A stretch of 64,000 nt of DNA from Typhlomys cinereus (GCA_023101885.1 JALPQD010000075.1:3030930-3094929), one strand, 5' to 3'; shown: positions 36,363 to 46,835, numbered from the stretch's first letter. Notes: a model not told the origin generated them from the letters alone. Translations and numbers: made by a program.

Positions 36363-36846
36363 CTACGTGATCCTTTCTAGCTCACTGCCCATTTCCTCTG
36401 CCAGTGCCCCCTTGATAACGGGTCCTGTTTCTGGGCTCTGCGCCCTGCCTGGTGTCTCATGCTGTATTGCCGTCTACAATTAACAGTGGTGAGGTGCTGA
36501 GGATGAGTTTTGTGGGCAGTAGGTTGGGAGGGTGTCACCTCTACCCGCTCCTCCCCTTCTCCACTCACCTGCAGCCCACTGTCCTTCTAGATCAGCTTGA
36601 CTTTGAGGATCCGCTGGAGCTGGACAGAGAAGTGGAGGAGTCAGGAGAAGTAGAGAGGCTGAGCCCCAGCTCTGTGAATGGGAGGCTGCACTAGTGAACC
36701 CCAGAAGTTACCTACAGAGACATGAGCAGTTCGGGTCCAGATATCACACCTCCTTCCAGATCTGGGAAGACTTGGCGTATGTTGTGAGGAGAGCCACGTG
36801 ATAAAAACGGCAGCTGTGGTCTCATCTCTGGACAGCTGAGCATTGG
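36363..36846. other. Intron sequence with an acidic open frame
   Basis: An open frame ending at 36694 follows a pyrimidine-AG stretch ending at about 36590; see findings. Not accepted as an exon. Confidence 0.3.
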
Positions 36847-37135
36847 GCTGGGGAGATGCCCCAGTGGTTAAAGCTCTAGCCTCACAAGCGAAAAGGACCT
36901 GAGTTCTAGTCTCCAGCTGTGGATGTGGTGGTCTGCCTGGAATTCTAACCTGGAAGATGAAGCCTGGGAATCCGGGCCAGCCGTAGTGACACACTCTGGG
37001 TTTAACTGGAGAGCCAGGCCCACAACAGTAAGGTGGAAGAGCGATGAGGATGACTCCCAGCAACACCTGCGGGCTCTCCGTCAACACGTCCAGGTGCACT
37101 TGTGTGCCTGCACTGCCCGCACACAAAGGCTAAGT
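36847..37135 (+). repeat. Old long-form B2-like SINE, near full length
   Basis: gggctggggagatgccccagtggttaaagc (A-box), acctgagttctagtctcc (B-box region), aattctaacctggaagatg, ggtttaactggagagccaggcc, then a GCAC/CA-rich end. Confidence 0.75.
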
Positions 37136-37685
37136 GTCGCCTGGTGACAGGTTGATCTTATTCCCAGCTTCATGTGAGCCCCTCCCCAGAGCCACAGGAG
37201 GGGCTCAGCAGCGGCCCTCCCACCTCGGAACCCCTCCTCCTATTAAGCCCAGACCGGCCCTCAACTTCTGCTTCTTTATCCTCTAAGGCTTCTCCCCGCC
37301 CTGTTCCAGAGCCACCAGGGGGCCACACTGGCCCTTCCAGGAAGGAGGGCTGCATGGCGGCTCTTGGGAACTCACAGCTGGTCACTATCACCCTGGCACC
37401 TAGGGTACTGAGGGGCTCTTGCCAGGTCCTGGGACCCTCCTGTGGTGCTGGTGGCCAGGGCCTCACTTTGGCTCCTGACTTACCCATTCCGTTTCCATGT
37501 TCATGCATCTTGTGCAGAAGGCTTCCTTGGACGCTGTGTGGGATTTCCTTTTTTTTTTTTTTAATTTCCATCATTTTACAGTTTCACTCGCTCCTTCCCA
37601 GCCAGCTTTGTGCATTTTGAAGTTTAATGTGCAGACCGGGTAGTGTTTAGCATTGTGTTTCCTCCATAGCAACAAGAACTGGTGT
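37136..37685. other. GC-rich single-copy intron sequence
   Basis: 37180-37470 is GC-rich but CpG-poor. ccaccagggggc (37312-37323) resembles a CTCF core. tccatagcaac (37663-37673) is an RFX-like half-site. Open frames on both strands (134 and 148 codons) overlap and are judged spurious. Confidence 0.4.
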
Positions 37686-37875
37686 TTGTTGAGCAGTTAC
37701 TATGTGCAAGTACAACATTGTTCCCTTTAATCCTCCCAGCGACCCAAGAGCCAGGGATCATTACATCACGCCACTGTAGTAGACCAGGAAGTCAGAGCTC
37801 AGATGCCGTCAGTACCTTGCCTGAGGTCACTCATCAAGCTAAAGTAACCCTTGGACTCTGGTCCTCATGTGGACC
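37686..37875 (-). repeat. MIR SINE
   Basis: Reversed MIR: ttgagcagttactatgtgcaag, tttaatcctcccagcgaccc, ccttgcctgaggtcactca. Confidence 0.8.
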
Positions 37876-38590
37876 ACATTAGGGCTGTCCCTTTGAAGCG
37901 TAATCACCAACTTTATGGATATGTTATCCAGGCCTGCATAAAGGGTGTTGGCTTTTGTCCCATGTATAATGCATCTTCTGAGTGTATGGTAGGCCTTTGG
38001 GGGAATTCAGTTTGACGCTTAGTATAGAGATCAGGATAGACAAAGCAGTGCAGCTCACAGGGTAGGTTAAAACTCAGCCCAGCTAATAAAATGTGGTAGC
38101 ACTACCCATGAATGCCCCTTTTCCAGTCTGTGCCTTGTCCGTAGCCTTTCCTCCCTTCTCTGCTCTCCAGCGGTGCCCCTCTCCTGCCCGATGCACTTGC
38201 GTCCAGTCCCAAAGACTCAGCCCACATTGCTTAACTTCTGACGCCCCCTTCCCTGGTCCTTCTGTTCCCAAGGCTGTAGAACTTTGGAGAGGAACCTGAT
38301 CAGCCACGGGGGACAGTCACCTAGGGACCCCCACTTGTTCACTTGTTTACCTCAGCTTGCTTTTGTGTCGCCTTGTGTCAAAACAGATCATGTGACTGCA
38401 GAGGTGGAAATATGCCCTCTGACTCTTTCAGAAAAGTTTACAAGAAGCCAGTTGGTAGTGTGTACCCCAAAAGCCTGCCCATTTCAGTTCTGCCTTCAGT
38501 GCTCAGGGACTTTAACTGGGAAAACTGGGCTCAGTCAGGGAGGGGCAGAAGGAAGACAGCTGTGGGTGTGCACTGAGTTCCCTGCTCTTC
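37876..38590. other. Single-copy intron sequence
   Basis: Nothing recognised. Confidence 0.35.
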
Positions 38591-38722
38591 TTTTCCTTTT
38601 CCTTCCTCCTCCCTCTCCTTCCCTTCCTCCCTGTTTCCCTCCCTCTCTCCCCCTCCTCCTTTCCCTTCCCCCCTCCCCTCTGCCTCCCTCTTTCCTTCCC
38701 TCCTCCGTCCCTTCCTACCTTC
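38591..38722 (+). repeat. Pyrimidine-rich low-complexity tract
   Basis: About 130 bases almost entirely C and T with irregular ccttcc/ctccc words. A 188-codon frame running into it is compositional. Confidence 0.9.
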
Positions 38723-38724
38723 CT

Positions 38725-38960
38725 TTGTTTTGTAGCAGAGGCTGGTCTGGAACTTTCTGTTACCTGAGGAAGACCTTGAATGCCTCCCTAGGCTGGGACG
38801 ACAGGCAGCAGCTGCCACACTGGTTCACTGTTGGGGATCCTCTGTGTTAGGCAGGCCCTCCACCCTTGGGGATCCTCTGTGTTAGGCAGGCCCTCCACCC
38901 TTGGGGATCCTCTGTGTTAGGCAGGCCCTCCACCCTCTGCGCTACATCCCTCACCCAGGG
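38725..38960 (-). repeat. Reversed B4-like SINE with internal triplication
   Basis: B1 part reversed on the left (gcagaggctggtctggaactt), ID-like head reversed on the right (ccctctgcgctacatccctcaccc). The 35-bp segment at 38831-38935 is present three times. Confidence 0.65.
38831..38935 (+). repeat. 35-bp perfect tandem triplication
   Basis: The unit beginning ttggggatcctctgtgttag starts at 38831, 38866 and 38901; all three copies are identical. Confidence 0.97.
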
Positions 38961-39333
38961 ATTTCCTCTAAATACATTAGCTAATAGATCCTAACAGACA
39001 GGTGATACACTAAACAGCATGCTGGATTTCAGCCTAGTTAGCTACCTGTATCAAACTGTTGTTTTTTTTCCTTTGACACTTTTTTAAAGTAGCTTTTTTC
39101 AAATGTAATTTGAGAAGCGTCATTTCTCTCCTACCCGTGGGCTACCTTACTTGTTGCTTTTATTCATCAATATCTCCTCCATGGTGACTGCAGGGTTAAG
39201 TGCCACACTCCAGGCAAGCCAAGCTGGTCCACAGAACGAGGGTGGGTCCCCCGAAAGATCTTGGAAACAGCTCATGAGAAACTTCAAAAAGTACCGTTTC
39301 AAGGCCACTGAGAACCCCAACTCGGCCCTCTGC

Positions 39334-39336
<3 letters not shown>
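38961..39336. other. AT-rich single-copy intron sequence
   Basis: Nothing recognised. Confidence 0.35.
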
Positions 39337-39383
<47 letters not shown>

Positions 39384-39390
39384 CGTGTGT
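39337..39390 (+). repeat. (GT)n microsatellite
   Basis: About 26 GT units with one ATGC interruption. GT/GCATGC-rich DNA continues to about 39520. Confidence 0.9.
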
Positions 39391-39698
39391 AGGGGTTTGA
39401 GTGTGGGAATGGGGGCTTTGATTGTATAAAGGCTTGAGTGTGCATATGCATGCACGCACGTACATGCTCAGGGGAGTTGAGTGTGTGCAGGTACTCCCGC
39501 ACGTGCTGTGTGTGCGGTACACCTGCAAGCAGAGGCCACTCATGCTCTATTGCTTTCCACATTACCCTGGATACGAAGCCTACATTGAATCTGGAGCTCC
39601 CCATTTTTTGGTTAAGTTGGTGGCCGTCGAGCCTCAGTGACCATCCATCCTGTTCTTTACCTATAGTGCTGGGCCCTATAATTTGCACATGTGGCAAC
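39391..39698. other. Intron sequence next to a microsatellite
   Basis: GCATGCACGCACG-rich to about 39520, then single-copy. Could be the 3' part of a reversed SINE. Confidence 0.3.
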
Positions 39699-39795
39699 AC
39701 CTGTTTTGTTTTGTTTTTAACTGAGTCTTGGGTTCAGTTCTTATACTTGAGCAGCAAGTGCTTTGACTCAAAACCATCCCCCGTCCCCCCACATC
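39699..39795 (-). repeat. Degenerate reversed SINE head
   Basis: ttgttttgtttttaactgag, cttgggttcagttcttatacttgagcagcaagtgctttgac. Confidence 0.45.
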
Positions 39796-40349
39796 TTCGA
39801 TAGGGTCCTGCCATTTCTTAAGGGCAGTCTCTGGGTGTCACATTTGTCTCTGGTATTGCTATGAGAAGGCTTCACCCCTGGAAGGAGTTCAAAGATGGCG
39901 GTGAGGGAATCCCTGAAACTATGAGTGTTCTAGAACAGTCCCTGCGAGGCATTGACGTGGCTTCCCATCCAGAAGTCAGTGACCAGCGCACACGTGCACG
40001 TGGAAGACAGAACAGTTTCAAAGCAAATTAATACCAATGTTTTCCATTCTCATCTTTCTGTTTGATTCTGTTCTGTTCTAAAACGATTCCAGTTAGGACC
40101 CATTGTATAAATTTCTGGACCTATTAGTGTGTCATGAATCATAGTTTTGAAGAAAAAAAAAAGAATTCTTTAAAGTATGGCACTTTCCTTAGAATTCTGC
40201 CAGCAGAGGGGTCCTGAAGGGAGGAGGGATGCTAGACCGTCCACTCGGTTCAGTTGGACTTGGGTTGAAATGAACCTGCAGAAATGCCCCTTCCCCATCC
40301 TGCCAGAGGTCTGAGGGGGGAATAAGCCTGGGCAAGTTGGATATCATTT
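39796..40349. other. Single-copy intron sequence
   Basis: AT-rich near 40020-40190; no repeat family assigned. Confidence 0.35.
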
Positions 40350-40364
40350 AGGTTTTTTCTTTTT

Positions 40365-40647
40365 TTTTAAATTTTATTCAATTGTGCATGTGTGCATGTG
40401 TGTGTGTGTGTGTGTGTGTGTATGTCTGTGTGTGTGTAGAACCACAGGGGAATTCGGGAACCACCATGGACCACCTTCACCTCCTCCTTGTTTATTCTGC
40501 CTCGGATTCACAGGCTCCGCCCTACCAGGACCAGAAACGCAGGCCCCCCGCTTCTGCCCGGCATCTATATGTGGGGTGTAGGATCCGAACTCAGGACCTT
40601 CCGCCTGCAAGGCATAGGCTTAACCCCTGAGCTACCTCTCCAGCCCC
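40365..40647 (-). repeat. Young B2-like SINE, copy 3
   Basis: Same family as copies 1, 2 and 4, with a longer (GT)n (about 40400-40438). Flanked by an approximate, T-rich duplication (aggttttttcttttt at 40350-40364; agattttttcttttt at 40648-40662). Confidence 0.85.
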
Positions 40648-41181
40648 AGATTTTTTCTTTTTAAGAAAACATTTTCCTCTAAGCACTTCTGGCTATATAG
40701 ACTATTTCTTTTTGTTTTTCCTCTTGTATATATATATCAACAGAGTTGTCTGTGACTCCTCAGGAACTTTTTAATTAAAAAGATATAAATACTTGGTCTC
40801 ATTCTTATCTCCTTGCTCCTTTTCTCATCCTTTTCACATTAATTTTCTCCTGTGGGTATGAAATATGTATGTGTATAGAATACATATGCATGTACCCATA
40901 CATATACTGAAAATGCATCTCTAAATGAAATCTTCTCCCTCCCTCCCTCCCTTTGTCTTGATGTCCTTAACTGTTAACAGGGCATGGCTTTTACAATCAC
41001 TTCCATTAATAACAACAACAACAAAAAGACCAAGTGCTGTTGTGTTAATTTGAGATGCAGAGATCTCAGAATGTTCCAGCTTCTCATAACTTAGCTCACC
41101 CCTCTGTCTGCACAGGACATCCCCACTTTTTCTGGTCTCAGGAATTTGAGCCTTTTTCTCTTCTGTATATTTCCATTTCAA

Positions 41182-41184
<3 letters not shown>
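40648..41184. other. AT-rich intron sequence
   Basis: TATATA and ATACATATG-rich 40720-40910; (CCCT)n at about 40936-40952. No gene recognised. Confidence 0.4.
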
Positions 41185-41221
<37 letters not shown>

Positions 41222-41480
41222 TGTGCATGTGTGTATAAGAGGGCACTTGAGTATGTGTGCCTTCAGAGGCCCAAAAGTGACATCGGGAATCATCCTGGAT
41301 TGCTCCACCTCTTTATTGCTTTACTGTGGGGTTTCCCAGGTTCCACCTTCCAGAGCTGGAATTATAGGCTGCCTGCATATCTACCTACCATTTTTATGTG
41401 GGATATGGGAATCTGAGCTCAGGTTCTTTTGGTTGTGAGGCAAAGGTTTTAACAAACCCCGAGCTATCCTCTCAGCCCCA
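41185..41480 (-). repeat. Old long-form B2-like SINE
   Basis: (GT)n 41185-41221, ggcacttgagtatgtgtgccttcagaggccc, gggaatcatcctggattgctccacctc, gagctggaattataggctgcc, ending cgagctatcctctcagcccc. Confidence 0.8.
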
Positions 41481-43640
41481 CTTTAAAACATTTTCTAGTA
41501 AACATTTTCTTTTGAACTGTGACATGACTAAGGAGGAAACTCGAAAAGGAGGTGTGGCATAAGCATCTGTGGTACTCACCAGGTTTGGAAACCTTAGCTT
41601 TGTGATCACAATACAAAGCCCTGGGCAGAAGGAAGATTCTAGAAGCTGGGTGATTGTCAGTCATGTTGGCTTCCTGAGTGAAGAAGTCACCGTAGCCAGT
41701 GCGAGGTATCTGGGTGGTAGAAGGCTGTTAGAAGGAGTGATGGAAAGGTTGTGTGGACAGGCACCTCATAGTCGGCTAAGTCCACAGCACCTGTCAGCGT
41801 GCGGAAGCCCTCCCACTGCGCCTGGGGAGCTGGAAGCTCTTCACTGAGAACTGAAACACGTGCCATCAAGCCTGTTCTCTTGTTGAGAAGGACATCTTCA
41901 AAATCAAGATTCCTCAACCTACATGGAATGATCAGGGATGTCATCACACTAATGGGATCGTATGGCGACTTTTCTGGACCTTGCAGTTTACTGGTGAGGG
42001 AGCCAAGACTTTCCGTGGCCCTGTGACTTGTCCATGGCCCCATGGATGTGACAGTGTGGCTCCAGAGCACCCCTTCTCAGTACCTCTCAGCCTTCCTCTG
42101 CACTCGCCGTGTGATCGCCTGGCACAGATCTGGGGCTTAGCCCGTTTAGCTCTTAAATCATTATCACAGCATCATAAACAGGACATTTGAGCTAGGATTA
42201 GGAGAACCACATTCTTGGCTTACAGCTATTTACCTGGCAGGGCTGGTTGGTCTTCATTGCTTTGTCCTGTGCACTTTCTGGTGTAAGAGTAAACTGTCCG
42301 CTCCGAAAGCTGTCTTGATGGAAACAAAAGCCATTGGATCTCCAGGGCTGAGGTTACTCTGTGCATGATGGCCAGAGCCCTCCCTGTGCCCAGTCCCCTG
42401 CCCAAGGTACCAAGCACCCCGTGCCTTGGATGATGGAATCAGACCAGCCTGCCCACTGCTTGGGAGCTGACAGGCTGCGGCAGTTTTTCTCCCTAGCCAA
42501 ATCTGGCAACTCCTTGGTTTTCTCTGCCCTCCCCCACACTTCTCCACTCCTTACCTTTTGGCTTTCTTAAAAAAAAAAAAAAAATGTCCTGTATTTCTTT
42601 TTTTCCAGAGGTGGAGATGTAGGCCCCAGGGTTGGGTGGTCTGCCAGCTGTACTTGGAAAATCTTCTGGGCCCATGAGCTATGCCAGACATGAAAGGAAA
42701 GTTTCTAAGTTTCCAAAGTTGAAGTCGTTCAGGTCTTTAATGCATCTTTGATGCATGATTGAACTGCATGTGGACGTGGCAGGTAGCTGCTCTGTGGCTC
42801 AGGTGCTGGCTTTGGACCATGGCTTTGTGGCCCTCCACTGTTCTGTTATCAAGATCTGAAAAAAAAAAAATTAAAGGTTCTTTAAGATTCTTAGAATAAC
42901 TTAGCTGCAGTGCTTCTTCAATGGGAATTTTCTTGGGCTTCGGCTTCCTTCTTTCCGTCAGTTGAAAGGTTTTCTTATTTGCTTTCCAAAGCCTGGAAGA
43001 CAGACAGCCCAGGCTGCCTGGGGTAGAACAGTGGTGGAAAAGAAGGGAACCGGGGTTTGGAAACCTGGGGTGGGTGTGGGTCTAGGTAAATGAACTTCTT
43101 TTCTTTCCAAATGAGTAAATATTTACAAGTGACTTTATCAAACAGTTTGGGAACACGGGGTCACTTTGAGCAGAGCTATGGGAGGCGCTGCTCCTGGGCC
43201 AACTGCCAGTCCCAGGGGCCTTAGAGGAAGCCCCCTCCCCCCCTTTTTTAAATATGCTGATCACAGACCAAATGCCTCCAGCCAACCCAAAATTAGGTCT
43301 CAGAGGAAGTTCCTCTCTTTCCACAGTCCAGTGCTAGGAAATTCACAGGATGAATGAAGTTTGGCTTCTAAAGACTTCAACTCTTACGGGCCCATGTAGA
43401 TTGCTGGGAACTGGAGAATCTGAAAAATAAATATTGGATTCTGGCTTAGGTTTGCTATTGTTGCCTGAGATCTTTTGTTTCTTGGGGGAAGGTAATTATA
43501 AATTCCATTCCAAGCATGAATATTCTTTTGTGAGCAAGTTGGAAAAAAATGGGTGGATTGCTTTTCCACTTTTGTAAGCTGGTCCCAGTGTGATGCAGTT
43601 TCAAAGCACAGTTGTAATTTTTCAAGTAGGGATGGAGCAT
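41481..43640. other. Single-copy intron sequence
   Basis: A-runs at about 42571-42585 and 42859-42870. No gene or repeat recognised. Open frames here lack domain resemblance. Confidence 0.4.
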
Positions 43641-43960
43641 TGAGGGGTTTTAGCTCTTAGTCCACATTTGAACTTCAACCAAATCTCAGATGTTTAGAAG
43701 AGAACACATATACTTCAAAGAGGAAATTGAAAAATAATGAGTTCTCATTTTGGGGGCAGTTTGGATGTGAAAATCACGTCACAGCAGCACAGTCCAGTAG
43801 CATGTTCATTCTGTCTGTCTAATTTAATACAGGGAAGAGTGACAAGTGCTTCATGGCTGTCTGTTGTCAGAGCACAGTACTTCAGGCTGGGAAACAGCAC
43901 ATCAATGAGAAGCCTTTAAGAATAGCCTCACATCTCCTTGCTCCAGAGTACTTTCTACTT
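43641..43960. other. FOXN3: Exon-proximal upstream intron
   Basis: AT-rich, repeat-free DNA just upstream of the exon. Could carry splicing enhancers, but none can be named. Confidence 0.4.
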
Positions 43961-43997
43961 CTGCATTAACGCTTTTGTGTTTTAATTTTCTTTGCAG
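43961..43997 (+). promoter_or_regulatory. FOXN3: 3' splice site of the FOXN3 exon
   Basis: A T-rich tract (gtgttttaattttctttgcag) ends in AG at 43996-43997. A branch-point-like cattaac lies at about 43964-43970, roughly 30 nt upstream, which is a normal distance. Confidence 0.85.
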
Positions 43998-44110
43998 AGC
44001 ATTGGGAAAGGGTCGTTGTGGTGCATAGACCCAGAGTATAGACAAAATCTAATTCAGGCTTTGAAAAAGACACCTTACCACCCACCTCCCACTCCTCAGG
44101 CATATCAAAG
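43998..44110 (+). CDS. FOXN3: FOXN3 internal coding exon, end of the forkhead DNA-binding domain
   Basis: This is a 113-nt internal exon of FOXN3 (CHES1), a nuclear winged-helix transcription repressor linked to the DNA-damage checkpoint and metabolic gene control. Read in phase 0 it gives 37 codons plus two bases. It contains [14 protein letters not shown] and [13 protein letters not shown], the C-terminal wing and following basic stretch of the FOXN2/FOXN3 forkhead domain. The [15 protein letters not shown] wording fits FOXN3 and not FOXN2 as I recall them. It then enters the proline-rich linker and ends in AYQ. A pyrimidine-rich acceptor ending ctttgcag and a donor AAAG|gtaagc bound it; the trailing AG would complete a Ser codon in the next exon. 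There is no stop or frameshift. The linker appears about eight residues shorter than the human and mouse proteins I remember. Earlier forkhead exons and the later C-terminal exons are not in this window. Confidence 0.95.
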
Positions 44111-44116
44111 GTAAGC
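44109..44116 (+). promoter_or_regulatory. FOXN3: 5' splice site of the FOXN3 exon
   Basis: AG|gtaagc is a near-consensus U1 donor. The exon leaves two bases of a split codon (AG), consistent with the Ser that follows AYQ in FOXN3. Confidence 0.9.
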
Positions 44117-45060
44117 ACATCAGCCATATTTCTTTCTCATTTATCTGATGTTAATTTTTAAGAATTTTGAACAGATTATTAAATTAAGTTTTGGCACGTA
44201 TATTTGCCAAAATAATGCAATTCCAGGAGGCTGAAAGGGAAGAAGTATCAAGGCGCGGCCATTGTTGTAGTTGTTTGCAGACCTTACCGCTTGTGTTGCT
44301 TTGGGGGATGTTTCCAAAAAAGCCAAGAGATGCCTTCCTGAGTCAAGGGTTTGCAGAGGGAAGTTGACAATCTCATATCTCTGGGCTTCACATTTTGCTG
44401 GGATGAAGAAGCAAGCCAGCAGGCAACTGCGTCTTCCCTACCCAGCTCTCCAGATGTTGTGAGAGCTGGCTCACTCAGTTGTCTTCCTGTCTCTATGTGG
44501 ACGGACTCCTGAGCGATGGGTTTGTTGTGGTTACTCTGTGTTTGCCTTTTCAAGAACAGCACAGAGCAACGGTTACTTTGCCCTCCTCAGGAGCCCATTG
44601 GTCCTGAGATGAGGTCACCGATGCCATTTCTACAAACCTGCCACCGGAGAGGAGGGTTTAGTAAGCTGGCCCCTGTTGTAAAAACTGCTGGTCTGCGAGA
44701 AAGGGCTGCTGTAACACAGAACCAGCTTTCAAGTAGCCGATCTATTCATGGTGATTGGGCATGACGTACATTTTCAGCCCTACAGGTAGAAATGTTTTTG
44801 GTGAAACTGCTCATGTTAAGAGAAATTGTCCTTGGAAGACACATTGATGGTAATTAGGAGGGTGTGATGTCAGAGGTTTGGGGGAGTTTTTCAGGCCACT
44901 TGCAGATTCTTCTAGTCTGAGGCGCGCTCTGCAGGAGGGAGTCCAGAGTGGTCTTCCAAAGTGGCTTGAATGAAGTCCCGTGCATCCATCACAGGCCCTG
45001 GACAATCAGTCTTCAGCCAGAGCCGTGCAGGAACAGCTGTGCTCCCCGAGAAGACTGCTG
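44117..45060. other. FOXN3: Exon-proximal downstream intron
   Basis: Repeat-free sequence. No further exon or gene recognised. Confidence 0.4.
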
Positions 45061-45070
45061 TATGTCTGCC

Positions 45071-45246
45071 TTTGCTAGGCGATTAGCGTGATGGTAGCCA
45101 TAGCAACCGGATCGTCTCCATAGTAACTAGTAGCTGAGACAGGTGCAGTTGCATCACAAGGCTGTTTGTTGCCTGGCAAAAGGACAGACCATTAGTACTT
45201 AGATATACGCTGTTGCCTTAGAAACAAATAGCCCTACATAGCAACT
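45071..45246 (+). promoter_or_regulatory. Homotypic cluster of RFX X-box-like sites
   Basis: GTAGCCATAGCAAC (45094-45107), GTCTCCATAGTAAC (45114-45127), GTTGCCTGGCAAA (45168-45180), GTTGCCTTAGAAAC (45212-45225) and CCCTACATAGCAAC (45232-45245) lie within about 150 bp. The first is a full match to GTNRCC-N-RGYAAC; the others are one or two bases off. It starts about 1 kb downstream of the FOXN3 exon. Function is inferred from motif density only. Confidence 0.55.
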
Positions 45247-45249
45247 ACA

Positions 45250-46580
45250 GTTGGTTTGCAAGGTTTGTTGGGGTGGGGGGGAGAAAAACCAAGGTTGTAG
45301 CAGCTTTTGTCTGTGTTCGTGAAAATCAGTGGAAGCATGCTTTATTTGAAATGACAACTTGAGGTCATGTAGCTATAGGAGATAAAATGGGATTTTCCAG
45401 AGCAGCCCAGCGGACACTGCAGAGCTGTCCGGAAGGACCGAGCCATATGCTCCGTTTTTCTCCTTGTGGTTGTCGACACCGAAATGGAAGCCACCCAGGA
45501 TGGGGTGAGGACTGCTCCTCTGCAAGGTTGGGGGGTTCTCAGATATCCAGGGTCTCGGCCATTCTGTTTCCCTCACCCTCCACAGCACCTGGAACCCACT
45601 CCAACCAGCTTCTCCAGTGTACCCCAGAAGTATTTTACCCACATCCCTGTGCTTCCAGCAAGTTAAGAACATAAGTGTTGCTCACTGGGTCATATCATTG
45701 GCTCATTCAGGCCAGTGTTCTGTTGCCAAATGTAACCCCAAGGGAAACACTGTAATTATTTAATAATCTGAAGATTATAATGGAGCTCTGGGGACCAAGA
45801 GTGGGAGGCATTGGGAGCCGGTCTGAACGTAATGACGTCATTTGCGCTTTAATGCAGGCATAGAATGCACGTGAGCTAGAGCTTTTCTGGGGAACATATT
45901 TCTCGCTGAATACGTCAAGTCCTGTTCTGTCACCTGCACTTCTTTTCCTCCCCATTAACCCGGGGCACCAGCTTTCCATCTCTTCAAGGTCCCTAGATGT
46001 GGACCAAGATGACAGGTCCGATTCTAACCGCCTTCCTTGTCTTGACTGTGTGAGAGCACCTGGCTTCTTTCTCTTTGTCTGAAAGCGTAGCATTTGCACC
46101 AGGGTCCTCTGATGCGTGAAATCACAGGAAGGCTGCTAAACGCCAGGTAAATGGTAAGGCATTTCTGTGGCTTAGGGTGGGGTGGTATTGAGCTCAACCC
46201 CAAGGCACCGAGATACTTGTTGGAAGGTGGACACGCCAGCTGCGATGAACAGTCGTGCCAGCCGGACCACCATGCAGCAGGGAGCCCTGTCAGCCCTGCA
46301 AGGAGTTACCGTGAAGGCACCTGGGGAGCGCTGGCATCTGGAGAGCTGGTGCCCAGCATGCTGAAGAAGGCAGTGATTGTGCCAGAAGGGCAGCTACGGA
46401 GAGAGCTTGCAGGTGTGCTCGGGCACGGTGCTGAATTGAGCTGCAGGTGTCCGGAAGCTCTGCCGGGAGACAGGCGGCCAAAAACACTGCCCTGACCTTA
46501 TGCACATCTGAACCATACAGTGAATATCGAGGTGTGTGGACACCTGTCTCCCAGTACCCCAGTTCAGGTGTTTGTTAGGA
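45250..46580. other. Single-copy intron sequence
   Basis: No repeat or gene recognised; gtaatgacgtcatttgcg (about 45828-45845) contains a CRE-like TGACGTCA. Confidence 0.4.
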
Positions 46581-46656
46581 TGTCCTTCCTCCCTCCCTCC
46601 CCCCCTACCCCCTCTTCTCCTCCTCTCCCTCTCTCCCTCTCTCCCTCCCTCCCTTA
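46581..46656 (+). repeat. (TCCC)n pyrimidine tract
   Basis: cctccctccctcccc, ctcttctcctcctctccctctctccctc and so on, about 75 bases. Confidence 0.85.
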
Positions 46657-46835
46657 TTAGGGAGTGGGGAGAGGGAGGATGAGAGTACACACGCATGTCG
46701 TGCACATGGGTGGAGGTGAAAGCACAGCTCTCACACTCTGGTTGTTTCTGTCTACCGTATGGGCTTCTGTGGGTCACGCCCAGGTCTCCAGGTTTTCAAG
46801 CAGGTGCCTTACCCACTGAGCTTTCTGCTCGCCTA
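46657..46835 (-). repeat. Reversed B2/B3-like SINE
   Basis: gtgcacatgggtggaggtgaaagcacagctc, gcccaggtctccaggttttcaagcaggtgccttacccactgagc. Confidence 0.6.

Larger units (their letters stand above)
1..43997 (+). other. FOXN3: FOXN3 intron upstream of the exon (partial)
   Basis: Everything before the exon is intron if the gene reads on the + strand; its 5' end is outside the window. No preceding forkhead exon (helix H3 region) was recognised. The DNA is about half interspersed repeats and microsatellites, and the rest is single-copy. Confidence 0.8.

Noticed and set aside
37174..37620. 148-codon plus-strand frame in GC-rich DNA as a gene or CpG-island promoter
   Set aside because: CpG is not enriched, an opposite-strand frame of similar length overlaps, and there is no resemblance to known proteins.
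43082..43640. Preceding FOXN3 forkhead exon near the recognised exon
   Set aside because: None of the open frames carries the expected helix H3 residues; the region is intron.
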